A stretch of DNA of 53,484 nucleotides from the NCBI GenBank assembly GCA_021296345.1, contig JAGWAN010000006.1:17944-71427 (forward strand), given 5' to 3'. The translations under genes were made by a program, and so were the position numbers. Below, piece after piece: positions 10,316 to 17,677 of this stretch. Numbering within the stretch: the stretch's first letter is position 1; each line of letters opens with the position of its first letter. The DNA is from Acidimicrobiia bacterium (GTDB lineage Bacteria > Actinomycetota > Acidimicrobiia > Spongiisociales > Spongiisociaceae). The notes below the pieces were generated by a model. The model made no database searches. It worked only from the letters and a program-made list of their open reading frames with translations, and was not told the DNA's origin.

Positions 10316-10417
10316 TGCCGGCAGTCTGTGAGAGAATCATCGCCCAGCCACATCTCATCCCGACTGAGGCAGGAAAGCCAGTCCGGGGACGGGAGTCGTG
10401 TCGGGATCGAAGAGGGT

Positions 10418-11410
10418 TCAGCCCGCGGCGGCTTCGCGGAGTATGGGGAGGACTTCCGCGCCCAGGAGTTCGATGAGACCCTCCTGGTCGACCGAGGCCA
10501 TCTGGATGGTGACGATGTCGGCGTCGATCGAGCCCACCAGCGGCAGGTACAGGTTGACGATATCCTCGGCGCCGGTCGCCCTTCCGTAACGTCCGAGTAT
10601 CTCCTCCCGTGGCAGATCGTCGGCTCGTTGCCGGAGCGTCATAGGGTCTACGGCCTGGAGGCGCCCCGGCGCCCTCAGCCCGCGCCACGAGTAGAGCGCT
10701 TCCCACGCCTCGTCATCGCTACCCGCCATGATCGACCAGCGTGAGGTGAGCAACAACGGGCGGGGCCGCCCGGCTTCGGCCGCCGATTCCCGGGCCGGGC
10801 CGATGACGCGCTCGAGCGCAACCGAGGGATCCTTCACCGAGACGATGATGCCGTCCGCTTTGCGGCCCGCCAGACCAGCTGTCTTTGGACCGCCCGCCGC
10901 GAGGAGGATCGGTACCCGCGATACCGGAGGTGAATACAGCTTGGCCCGGTCGGTGGTGTAGTAGTCGCCGCGGTAGGAGAGCTTCTCCCCCTCGAGCAGG
11001 CGGCTCATGATGTCGAGCGCCTCCGACATCCGGGCGGCGCGCTCCGCGTACTTGGGGAAGTGGTAGCCGAGCGGGCCTTCGTTGATGTTCTCGCCGGTGC
11101 CCACGCCGAGGTTGAACCGCCCTCCGCTTAACCGGTCGAGGGTGGCGGCAGCCTGGGCGACGATCGCAGGATGGAACCTCCACAAGGGGGTGGTCACGCC
11201 GGTGGTGATCTCGATCCGCTCGGTAGCCTCCGCCATGGCGCCCAGGGTCGAGAAGGCGAATCCGGAGGCCGAAGCATCATCTACCCAAGGATGGAAGTGT
11301 TCCGAAACCACCACCATGTCGAAGCCGGCCTGCTCGGCGAGGACCGCGTGGCGAACCAACTGCTCGGGCTGCCATTGCTCATGGCCGCAGAAATACGCGA
11401 AGCGCTTCAT
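10418..11410 (-). CDS. LLM-class F420-type oxidoreductase (G6PDH-like family)
   Basis: A 330-residue luciferase-like TIM-barrel flavoenzyme. It closely fits the subfamily of F420-dependent glucose-6-phosphate dehydrogenase relatives (TIGR03557): N-terminal FAYFCGHEQWQPEQL, the SEHFHPWVDD block, ITTGVTTPLWRFHPAIVAQ, the GGRFNLGVGTGENINE loop and ILLAAGGPKTAGLAG. These enzymes use deazaflavin F420 to oxidise or reduce small substrates in the cytosol. The actual substrate cannot be read from sequence. F420 use is itself support for an actinobacterial host. Start ATG at 11410 follows a small membrane-protein frame by 30 bases on the same strand. Confidence 0.9.
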   Translation of the reverse strand: MKRFAYFCGHEQWQPEQLVRHAVLAEQAGFDMVVVSEHFHPWVDDASASGFAFSTLGAMAEATERIEITTGVTTPLWRFHPAIVAQAAATLDRLSGGRFNLGVGTGENINEGPLGYHFPKYAERAARMSEALDIMSRLLEGEKLSYRGDYYTTDRAKLYSPPVSRVPILLAAGGPKTAGLAGRKADGIIVSVKDPSVALERVIGPARESAAEAGRPRPLLLTSRWSIMAGSDDEAWEALYSWRGLRAPGRLQAVDPMTLRQRADDLPREEILGRYGRATGAEDIVNLYLPLVGSIDADIVTIQMASVDQEGLIELLGAEVLPILREAAAG

Positions 11411-11440
11411 CGGATCATCTCCGTAGTGTCTAGGGGTCGT

Positions 11441-11548
11441 TCAGGCCGGATTCGGCCAGAGATAGAGCGCCACCATGATCCCCAGGAAGATGACCGTGGC
11501 CAGGAAGGAGCCCCACCGGCTCCGGCCGTTATCAGCAGGTGATGCCAT
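11441..11548 (-). CDS. Predicted 35-residue single-span membrane protein
   Basis: A short frame just upstream of the LLM oxidoreductase encodes a polar N-terminus (MASPADNGRSRW), one strongly hydrophobic stretch (GSFLATVIFLGIMVALYLW) and a short tail NPA. The hydrophobic run has the length of one transmembrane helix with positive charge on the N-terminal side. No family is recognised. Ribosome-site support is poor, so the call rests on the clean membrane-span pattern and the cotranscribable position. Confidence 0.4.
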   Translation of the reverse strand: MASPADNGRSRWGSFLATVIFLGIMVALYLWPNPA

Positions 11549-11594
11549 TGCCGGGACAGGATAGACGGAATCGGAGGGCGGTGATCAATCCGGC

Positions 11595-12287
11595 TCACCA
11601 TAGGGGCCACGGGAGGGGATGCCGGTCGGTAGGCGGGTAGGGGTGAATCGGATCGTGGAGGAGCGTTTCCACCCGGGCTGCCAGCGCGTCGGCTTCCTCG
11701 CCGCCGAGGAGTTCTGATGCACGGGCGTGGAGCCGGTTGCCGAGAGTCCGCTCGAGCCTCCGGACGCACTCCACCATCGTGGCGGGTAGGGATTGGCCGG
11801 AGAACCCCCACATCACCGTGCGGAGTTTCGGCTCGGCGTGGAGCGCCAGACCGTGGTCGATGCACCAGATCCGCCCCGAGCCGTCGGCGATCACGTGTCC
11901 GGCCTTGCGGTCGGCATTGTTGATCACCAGATCCAGGGTGACGACCGGCCAGAGGCTCGGGTCGGCCGCGTTGATGAGGACCGCCGGATCGAACTCCTCG
12001 TCCACCTCCACGAAGACCTGGGCCGACCCTGGCCCGAAGGGCCCGCTGACCAGCACCGTTTCGGGAACGCAATCCAGCCCGGCCGCCCCGGCTAGTTCAA
12101 AGGTCAGTACTTCACGGGCCGGCAGGGTCCGGCAGTCGAAGTCGTAGAGAGGGCGCTGTCCCTGTTCGGGCTTGTAAACCACCATCCTGCCTGCATCGGT
12201 CACAGCCAGCAAGGTTGCGTTGGAAGCGTTCCGGAACCGCCCGATGACCTCGGCTATGTCCCAGCGGTGGTCGGCCGGGTTGGTCAC
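11595..12287 (-). CDS. SCO1664-family kinase-like protein (TIGR03843-type)
   Basis: A 230-residue member of the actinobacterial SCO1664 family, distantly related to PI3/4-kinase-like and HipA-like folds; its biochemical role is unknown. Visible features are the N-terminal SNATLLAV segment, MVVYKPEQGQRPLYDF (with a lysine in the ATP-lysine position), DLVINNADRKAGHVI (the N-N-x-D-R-K-x-G-H block like a kinase catalytic/metal loop) and IWCIDHGLALHAE. These motifs are intact, so activity is plausible. It is the last gene of a three-gene operon, overlapping DUF3090 by four bases. The same three families occur together in many Actinobacteria, which suggests one shared process. Confidence 0.87.
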   Translation of the reverse strand: MTNPADHRWDIAEVIGRFRNASNATLLAVTDAGRMVVYKPEQGQRPLYDFDCRTLPAREVLTFELAGAAGLDCVPETVLVSGPFGPGSAQVFVEVDEEFDPAVLINAADPSLWPVVTLDLVINNADRKAGHVIADGSGRIWCIDHGLALHAEPKLRTVMWGFSGQSLPATMVECVRRLERTLGNRLHARASELLGGEEADALAARVETLLHDPIHPYPPTDRHPLPWPLW

Positions 12288-12796
12288 CCGGGCAGTCGGT
12301 GGCCGTTACCCGAAGGGCAGTTGTGGCCTTCGGGGTCCTCGGGCAACAGGCACTCCGGGCATTGTGCCCGTCCCGAGTGGACAGCTCGCAACGCCATCAC
12401 AGCTCCCGCCCTGAGTTGCAGTGCGGTGATCGCAAAGGAGGCCCTTTCATCGTCGGCCTGACCTTCCAGCAGCAGGATCATCTGCTCCTCGCCCTCGATT
12501 CGCATGGCGATGGACATCACCCGGAACAGCACGTCGGTATCGAGGGCCGGCTCGGGCAGGTCGGCGCCCTGTGCCACCAGATCATCCACCGACACGCCGT
12601 CATCCCATCCCATGTTGGAGATCAGATCCAGACCCTGCTCGCCGAGCACCGCCGCCTGGCTCTTCTCGAACAAGAACCAGGCCTTTTCCTGCTGCGTCTG
12701 GACGAACAGGTAGAAGGCCCTCTGTCCCGGTGGGCCGATCGCCCCGACAAGGAAAAGCTCCACCGGTCCGAACTGCCGGGACGATGGGCTGTTCAT
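12284..12796 (-). CDS. DUF3090 family protein (TIGR03847-type)
   Basis: A 170-residue actinobacterial conserved protein of unknown function. The family ends in a Cys-rich tail that is present here: CPECLLPEDPEGHNCPSGNGH, with three cysteines and two histidines that could bind a metal. The N-terminal half contains FYLFVQTQQEKAWFLFEKSQ, a strand pattern typical of the family, and an acidic central part. It overlaps the downstream SCO1664-type gene by four bases and its start overlaps the upstream phosphatase stop by four bases, indicating translational coupling across the whole operon. Confidence 0.87.
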   Translation of the reverse strand: MNSPSSRQFGPVELFLVGAIGPPGQRAFYLFVQTQQEKAWFLFEKSQAAVLGEQGLDLISNMGWDDGVSVDDLVAQGADLPEPALDTDVLFRVMSIAMRIEGEEQMILLLEGQADDERASFAITALQLRAGAVMALRAVHSGRAQCPECLLPEDPEGHNCPSGNGHRLPG

Positions 12797-13395
12797 CCGA
12801 CCGCCCGGGTAGCGTTGATGGAAACGACGGCAGGGGGTTGGTCCCCGTCGATCTGGAGTTCGGAGATCGAGGCGGTCGAGATCCTCAGCCGCTGGAAGAG
12901 ATCGAGGGCCTGGCCGAGGTAGTGGGCCACGACCAGTTTGATGATGTCCGAATGGCTTACCGCCACCACCGTCTTCCCTTCGTGCATGCTGCCGATCCGC
13001 TCGACGCTTCCCACCGACCGGTGCTGGGCCTCCGCAAAGGACTCACCATCCGGGAACCGGAACCGTGAAGGCGTCATCTGGACCGAGTGCCAAGCCTCGA
13101 GGCGCCGTAGCGACTCAAGGGTCTGTCCGGTCCACCTGCCGAAGTCCAACTCAGTCAGGCCAGGTTCGACGACCGGCTGTAGCTCGTGTGGCCCGGCGAC
13201 CATGGCTGCCGTCTCCATGGTTCGTTCGATGGGCGAACTGTAGACCGCCGCGATGTCCAGCCCGGCCAGTGCCTCGGCGACGGCCCGGGCGGCCTGGCGA
13301 CCTCTGCGATCCAGGGTGACGCCAGGCGCCCGCCCGGTCAGGCGGTCGCCGGTTTCGGGGGTGGGAGCGTGGCGCACCAGGAGTATGCGGGTCAT
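12793..13395 (-). CDS. Histidine phosphatase family protein (MSMEG_4193-type)
   Basis: A 200-residue phosphoglycerate-mutase-like histidine phosphatase of the TIGR03848 kind. The phospho-histidine is in LLVRHAPTPE (RHA rather than the common RHG), the second arginine region in YSSPIERTMETA, the acid/base Glu in LTELDFGRWTG, and the second catalytic His in VAVSHSDIIKL. The start at 13395 is chosen because MTRILLVRH is the conserved N-terminus; a start at 13542 would add about 50 unconserved residues. First gene of the three-gene operon with DUF3090 and the SCO1664-type protein. The substrate is unknown. Confidence 0.9.
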   Translation of the reverse strand: MTRILLVRHAPTPETGDRLTGRAPGVTLDRRGRQAARAVAEALAGLDIAAVYSSPIERTMETAAMVAGPHELQPVVEPGLTELDFGRWTGQTLESLRRLEAWHSVQMTPSRFRFPDGESFAEAQHRSVGSVERIGSMHEGKTVVAVSHSDIIKLVVAHYLGQALDLFQRLRISTASISELQIDGDQPPAVVSINATRAVG

Positions 13396-13769
13396 GTGCA
13401 CGACTGAATCTAGATCGCTCCGGCCCGCATCGGTAAACGCATCTTCGCTTGTGCGGGTCACGAGGGGGTTTCCTGGTACCGGTTGCCGGATAGCTGCGCG
13501 GCTAGAGCTCCAACACTCGGAGCATCCTCGGATCCGTGACACACGGTGGGCGTTCTTCGCGTTCTCGCATCAAGGGGTTGAATCCGTCACACCCTCGCTA
13601 TACGTTGACTATCGCCAAGCACCCGCACCGGCCGAGGATGTGAGACCGATCGGAACGGCCGGCCAGAGGGAACAGACAGCTATATGGAGCGAACCGCCGA
13701 CTCCCGGCAGCCAGCCGGGCCTTCGCGACTTTCCGAGCGTCCCGGGTTCATCAGGCGCGTATGCGACGT

Positions 13770-13890
13770 CCTGAGCCTTAGGTTGGGTGGTGTTTCTCGG
13801 TGCGTCTGGTTCTTGAGGCTGAGAACGTCATTTGTAACGCCCTGAGCCTCAGGTTGGGGCGCGGCTGGTTGGTGTTTGGAGCCTAGGTTG
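13770..13890. repeat. Three copies of a short GAGCCT-AGGTTG palindromic repeat
   Basis: CCTGAGCCTTAGG at 13770-13782, CCTGAGCCTCAGG at 13841-13853 (a perfect 6+1+6 palindrome) and GGAGCCTAGGTTG at 13878-13890 share the core GAGCCT(N)AGGTTG; copies one and two continue with TTGGG and, after 12 or so bases, GGTTGGTG-like sequence. An inverted fragment TTGAGGCTGAG lies between them near 13813. They sit between the divergent phosphatase and YedK genes' 3'/5' flanks. The rest of the gap, 13396-13769, shows no gene I can support. Confidence 0.6.
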
Positions 13891-13914
13891 TCGCCTACGG
13901 GCGATCATGGATAC

Positions 13915-14616
13915 TCAGGCGTCCAACGATTCGATTGATTCGAGACGAGACAGGGGGCTGATATTGGTGGGTAGGTTGTTTCGCACGCTGTTGACTTGGC
14001 GGGACACCGGGTACCAGGTCAGCTTGGAGTCGGCCAGGGGACCCAGGAGTGGCTCGACGGCTCCGGCAGATCGGATGTCCCGGTCCAACCAGAGATCCCA
14101 ATGGTCAGGTTCCAGGATCACCGGCATACGGGTATGGATCGGAGACAGGCCTTCGCTGGCGGCGGTGGTGATGATGGCGGCGCTCCAGATCCACTCTCCG
14201 GTCTCCGGATCCCTCCAGGCTGCCCAGATACCGGCGAATGCCATCGGGGAGTCGTCGGCCATTCTCACGAAGTAGGGACGCTTCCCGACCCCGGTATGGC
14301 CCCATTCGAAGAACCCGGTAGCCGGCAGGAGGCACCGCTTACGGCGCACTGAGTTCCGGAAGGCGGGCTTGGTGGCCACGGTCTCGGCCCGGGCGTTGAT
14401 GTTGAGCGGGCCCTTCCGGTCGGCGGACCAGTGGGGTATCAGGCCCCAGCGGAATGACCCCAGCTGCCGGGATCCTCTGTGCTCGGCCACGGCGTAAACA
14501 GGGTCGGTCGGCGCCACGTTGTAGCTGGGTTCGAGACGCTCCGTCATCACGTGGTCCACCCCGAAGTAGCCGGCCAGATCGTCGGGCTCGGCGTTGATGA
14601 CGTACCGCCCACACAT
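13915..14616 (-). CDS. SOS response-associated peptidase / HMCES-YedK abasic-site DNA-protein crosslinker
   Basis: SRAP-domain protein that covalently traps abasic sites in single-stranded DNA through its N-terminal cysteine. The protein of 233 residues begins MCGRYVI, so Cys2 becomes the N-terminal nucleophile. The other catalytic residues are present: Asn74 in NINARAETV, Glu104 in GFFEW, and His161 in IHTRMPVIL. RWGLIPHW and SYNVAPTDPV complete the family signature. The start at 14616 is fixed by the need for Cys2; an upstream start at 14667 would bury it. It is divergent from rnpB, 78 bases away. Confidence 0.95.
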   Translation of the reverse strand: MCGRYVINAEPDDLAGYFGVDHVMTERLEPSYNVAPTDPVYAVAEHRGSRQLGSFRWGLIPHWSADRKGPLNINARAETVATKPAFRNSVRRKRCLLPATGFFEWGHTGVGKRPYFVRMADDSPMAFAGIWAAWRDPETGEWIWSAAIITTAASEGLSPIHTRMPVILEPDHWDLWLDRDIRSAGAVEPLLGPLADSKLTWYPVSRQVNSVRNNLPTNISPLSRLESIESLDA

Positions 14617-14694
14617 GCGGTCGCCCAGGTTACCGGCCACTCGGAGGCTTGTCCGGCGTGCGGCCATTGGAGGTATGCCGTCACTATCCTGTCC

Positions 14695-15070
14695 GTCTGC
14701 GGCGAGTTCACCAGACGGCCGCGGTTGCTAAGCGCAATCGAGGAAAGTCCGGACTCCACAGGACAGGGAGCTGGGTAACGCCCAGGCGGGGCGACCCGAC
14801 GGAAAGTGCCACAGAGACCAGACCGCCGATGGCCCTTCGGGGCACAGGCAAGGGTGAAACGGTGGTGTAAGAGACCACCAGCATCCCGGGAGACCGGGGT
14901 GGCTGGTAAACCCCTCCCGGAGCAAGGTCAAGCAGAGGCGTCGGCGGTCCGCCGGTCAAGCTTCGGGTGGACCGCACCGAGGTCTGGCGGCAACGCAGAC
15001 CCCAGATGGATGGCCGTCGCCCGTTACAGGCGGGTACAGAATCCGGCTTACCGGTGGGCTCGTCGCAGAC
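14695..15070 (+). ncRNA. rnpB: RNase P RNA (class A)
   Basis: The catalytic RNA of RNase P, which trims tRNA 5' leaders. Conserved core blocks are present in order: GAGGAAAGTCCGGACTCC (about 14740-14757), GGTAACGCCCAGG, the AGTGCCACAGAGACCAGACC block, AAGGGTGAAACGG, the GGTAAACCCC segment, and near the 3' end ACAGAATCCGGCTTACCG. Helix P1 fixes the ends: GTCTGCGGCGAG 14695-14706 pairs with CTCGTCGCAGAC 15059-15070 over 12 bp with one G-U. A TATCCT at 14685-14690 sits correctly for a -10 box with transcription starting near 14696, though I see no clear -35. Confidence 0.97.
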
Positions 15071-15078
15071 CCCTGAGA

Positions 15079-15195
15079 AGTGGCCGGTGGTCAGTGGTTG
15101 GTTGCTGGTTGCTTGTAGACAGTGAGATGGGTTTTTCAACGACCAGCAACCAAGGGTGCACAACTCATAATTAACACCACTGACTACTGAGAACT
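15079..15195. repeat. Heptanucleotide repeats and a 12-bp inverted repeat after rnpB
   Basis: Directly after rnpB are five 7-base units at 15079-15113 (AGTGGCC, GGTGGTC, AGTGGTT, GGTTGCT twice), the same family as downstream of pnp. TTGGTTGCTGGT at 15098-15109 is repeated inverted as ACCAGCAACCAA at 15142-15153 with a 32-base spacer that includes GTTTTT, so it may also end transcription. A third weaker set, CACCACT GACTACT GAGAACT, is at 15175-15195 beside the stop of the membrane-protein gene. Confidence 0.65.
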
Positions 15196-15201
15196 AACCG
15201 T

Positions 15202-15600
15202 TTAGGAGAGATCGGTGGGGCGGGGCTTGCCGCCGAACGCGCCTGCGATGTGGCCGATGATCGCGGCGACCAGCGCGAAGCCTGCCAGCGTGAGCGGGCT
15301 GGCGGGACTTCCGGCCACCAGGCTGAACGAGGCAACCACTGCGTAGACGGCCAGGGCGGCGACGGCGCCGTGCATGCGGGCGAAGAAGGGTGGAACCAGG
15401 CGTCCGGCTACGTATCCCGCCACATGCTCGCCCCCGAACAGGGCCACAGCCAGGACCACCCAGGTGATAGTGTCACCGGTATCTATGCCGGCACGGGCGC
15501 CGAGCCACAGGACGGCCAGGCCGATCAGCCCGGCGAAGACCATTGAGAGCAGGCCGGCTACCGCCCCGAGCCCCACTGCTACCAGGTTGATCGACTTCAT
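15202..15600 (-). CDS. Four-span hypothetical membrane protein
   Basis: A 132-residue, very hydrophobic protein with four likely transmembrane helices: about residues 5-32, 42-65, 78-100 and 103-125. A Gly-rich GGEHVAGYVAGRLVP segment after helix two and a polar C-terminal tail GGKPRPTDLS are the only hydrophilic parts. The pattern resembles small TIGR04086-type and similar uncharacterised membrane proteins, but I cannot assign a family. It converges with rnpB and is divergent from the aquaporin gene. Confidence 0.75.
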   Translation of the reverse strand: MKSINLVAVGLGAVAGLLSMVFAGLIGLAVLWLGARAGIDTGDTITWVVLAVALFGGEHVAGYVAGRLVPPFFARMHGAVAALAVYAVVASFSLVAGSPASPLTLAGFALVAAIIGHIAGAFGGKPRPTDLS

Positions 15601-15758
15601 AACCTGATCACTCTCCTACGGGCCGACCACCGTGGTCCGGCTGCGAAACAGCTTGGACACCTCGATCGAGCCGGATCCGAGGCAGCGAATGAAACGCCGG
15701 GACGTGGTGGCGGGTCTAACCTTCACAACTAGCTCACCCTCGACAGTGGAGGCCCGTC

Positions 15759-16403
15759 TTGACTGGTTCACTCAACAAGTACCTAGCGGAATTGCTGGGG
15801 GCGTTCGTGCTTATAGGCGTCGGTTCCATGGCGATCCTCAGTTCGGGCGGCAGCATCGTTGCCATAGCCTTCGGGTTCGGTGTGGCCCTCCTGATCGCGC
15901 TCTACATGTTCGGCTCGGTGTCGGGCGGTCACTACAACCCGGCCGTCACGCTGGCCCAGCTTATCCGGGGTGAGATCAGCGCCGCCGATGCGGGCGGCTA
16001 CATCGTGGCCCAACTCGCCGGGGCAGTTCTGGCTGCGGCCCTGGTCGCCGCCGCGTTGGGTTCTTCGGCGGTCGGTAGGACCGTGGTGGGCGACGGGGCG
16101 GACCTCGGCTCGATCTGGGTTCTGGCTCTCGAAGCACTGTTCACCGCCTTCCTGGTGATGGTCATCCTGCGCGTCACCTCGGGCGAGAATGCCTCGGCTC
16201 CGGTCGTCATCGGTTTGACGCTGGTCGTGATCCACCTGGCGCTGGTACCCGTAACGGGCGCCTCGGTCAACCCGGTGCGGAGCCTGGGCCCCGCCATCGT
16301 GGCCGCGGACTTCACCGACGCCTGGGCTTACATCGTGGGTCCGCTGGTAGGTGGTGCGGTAGCGGTCTACGTGGACCGCTTTATCCACACTGAGGCTTCC
16401 TGA
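15759..16403 (+). CDS. MIP-family aquaporin / small-solute channel with altered second NPA motif
   Basis: A 214-residue major intrinsic protein with six hydrophobic spans and two pore-helix repeats. The first NPA motif is normal (GGHYNPAVT, NPA 60-62). The second reads GASVNPVRS (171-173), with Val in place of Ala, while the selectivity-filter Arg174 is kept. The protein is a little shorter than AqpZ/GlpF, mostly in the loops. TTG at 15759 is the start, with GTGGAGG at 15746-15752 upstream; no ATG or GTG gives a full first helix. A strong terminator follows the stop at once, so it is probably monocistronic. Water versus glycerol selectivity is uncertain. Confidence 0.92.
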   Translation: MTGSLNKYLAELLGAFVLIGVGSMAILSSGGSIVAIAFGFGVALLIALYMFGSVSGGHYNPAVTLAQLIRGEISAADAGGYIVAQLAGAVLAAALVAAALGSSAVGRTVVGDGADLGSIWVLALEALFTAFLVMVILRVTSGENASAPVVIGLTLVVIHLALVPVTGASVNPVRSLGPAIVAADFTDAWAYIVGPLVGGAVAVYVDRFIHTEAS

Positions 16404-16404
16404 G

Positions 16405-16429
16405 AAAGGCCTTCCTCCTCAGGCCTTTT
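16405..16429 (+). terminator. Intrinsic terminator of the aquaporin gene
   Basis: AAAGGCC (16405-16411) and GGCCTTT (16422-16428) form a 7-bp stem with a 10-base loop and end in TTTT, beginning one base after the aquaporin stop codon. This is the clearest rho-independent terminator in the window. Confidence 0.8.
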
Positions 16430-16431
16430 GA

Positions 16432-16466
16432 GGTACGGGGTCGGTAACTTCTCCCGGCCCCGTACC
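16432..16466. repeat. 13-bp hairpin upstream of trpD
   Basis: GGTACGGGGTCGG (16432-16444) pairs with CCGGCCCCGTACC (16454-16466), 13 bp with a single G-U pair, around a 9-base loop. It stands directly after the aquaporin terminator and about 100 bases before trpD, followed by TTCC rather than a T-run. It could back up termination or serve as a regulatory structure. Confidence 0.65.
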
Positions 16467-16557
16467 TTCCGCGTCCGGGTCAGCCGGCCAGCGGTCTTCT
16501 GCCCGGAACCATAGGTGTCATGCAGACCCCAACCGGTTCGGGAGGACGGACCACTGA

Positions 16558-16563
16558 TATGCT
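16558..16563 (+). promoter_or_regulatory. -10-like box placed for a leaderless trpD transcript
   Basis: TATGCT at 16558-16563, preceded by TGA, ends seven bases before the trpD ATG at 16571. No Shine-Dalgarno sequence lies between them. Transcription would therefore start at or next to the ATG, giving a leaderless mRNA, which is common in Actinobacteria. There is no convincing -35 hexamer. Confidence 0.4.
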
Positions 16564-16570
16564 TCCCGCC

Positions 16571-17605
16571 ATGACGGACTTCTCCTGGTCGGACGTGCTG
16601 GGCACGATCTCCCGTGGCGCCGACCTGAACCGAACCCAGGCCCGCCAGGCCATGCGCCAGGTAATGGGTGGCCTCGCCTCGCCTGCCCAGATTGCCGGCC
16701 TGATCGTGGCGCTCCGCATGAAGGGAGAGACGGTGGAGGAGATGGGCGGCATGGTCGACGGCATGGTGGAGGCTGCGGTCCGGGTCGACCTCGGCGACGC
16801 CGATCCCGTGGACATCGTGGGCACCGGAGGCGACCGCTCCGGTACGTTCAATATCTCCACCACAGCCTCCTTCATAGCGGCCGGTGCCGGCATACCGATC
16901 GCCAAGCACGGCAACCGGTCCATGTCATCCAAGTGCGGCTCGGCCGACGTGTTGGAGTCCCTGGGGGTGATCATCGACCTGCCGGCCGATAGGAACCGCC
17001 GGCTGTTCATGGATACGGGCTACGCCTTCTTCCTGGCGCCGGTCTACCACCCGGCCATGCGTTTCGCCGGGCCGGTCCGCAAGGAGCTCGGGATTCCCAC
17101 GGTCTTCAATTTCCTGGGCCCGTTGAGCAATCCTGCCGGGGTGCGCAAGTACGCGCTAGGGGTGGCGGACGGGCGCATGGCCGAGCGCATGGTTCGCGTG
17201 CTGAGCCTCCGCGGGTCAGAGCGAGCCCTCGTCTTCCACGGCTCGGACGGTATGGACGAGCTCACCCTGAGCGGCCCTTCCGTGGTTTGGCGGCTTGACG
17301 GTGGCCAGGTGTCGAGCACCGAAGTGTCGCCCCGGGAGGTGGGTCTGAGACCGGCGCCCGTGTCCGATCTCCTGGGGGGAACGGCCGAGGTGAATGCGGG
17401 CATCACGCGCCGCGTTCTCGAGGGCGAAGCCGGTCCCCCTCGAGATGTCTCCCTGCTGAACGCGGCGGCTGCCATCGCCGCATCCGGCCTTACGGACGAC
17501 CTGGCCGAAGCGGTTGCCGTGGCTGCCGAGTCGATCGACAGAGGTGCGGCCAGCGAGGTCTTGGACAGGGTGGTTGCACGGAGCCGGGAGCTGGCAGGGG
17601 ACTGA
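16571..17605 (+). CDS. trpD: Anthranilate phosphoribosyltransferase
   Basis: TrpD joins anthranilate to PRPP in the second step of tryptophan synthesis. The 344-residue protein has the PRPP/Mg motif GTGGDRSGTFN (84-94), the anthranilate-site block KHGNRSMSSKCGSADV (112-127), and the NFLGPLSNPAG segment. Length and order are standard. ATG 16571 is chosen because the N-terminal helix begins there and a -10 box lies at the right place for a leaderless transcript; earlier in-frame ATGs at 16520 and 16559 add unconserved residues. No other trp gene adjoins it. A 7-bp hairpin (17604-17626, GATTCCG/CGGAATC) follows the stop. Confidence 0.95.
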   Translation: MTDFSWSDVLGTISRGADLNRTQARQAMRQVMGGLASPAQIAGLIVALRMKGETVEEMGGMVDGMVEAAVRVDLGDADPVDIVGTGGDRSGTFNISTTASFIAAGAGIPIAKHGNRSMSSKCGSADVLESLGVIIDLPADRNRRLFMDTGYAFFLAPVYHPAMRFAGPVRKELGIPTVFNFLGPLSNPAGVRKYALGVADGRMAERMVRVLSLRGSERALVFHGSDGMDELTLSGPSVVWRLDGGQVSSTEVSPREVGLRPAPVSDLLGGTAEVNAGITRRVLEGEAGPPRDVSLLNAAAAIAASGLTDDLAEAVAVAAESIDRGAASEVLDRVVARSRELAGD

Positions 17606-17677
17606 TTCCGAACGTTCGCCGGAATCTCCATGTGCAGAGCTACCGGTTGCATCGGTTCGGTGCTTATCATTCGGGCT

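Noticed and set aside
13560..13576. T-loop-like GGGGTTGAATCC (tRNA)
   Set aside because: Not a GTTCRA loop and no cloverleaf stems around it. No tRNA gene was found anywhere in the window.
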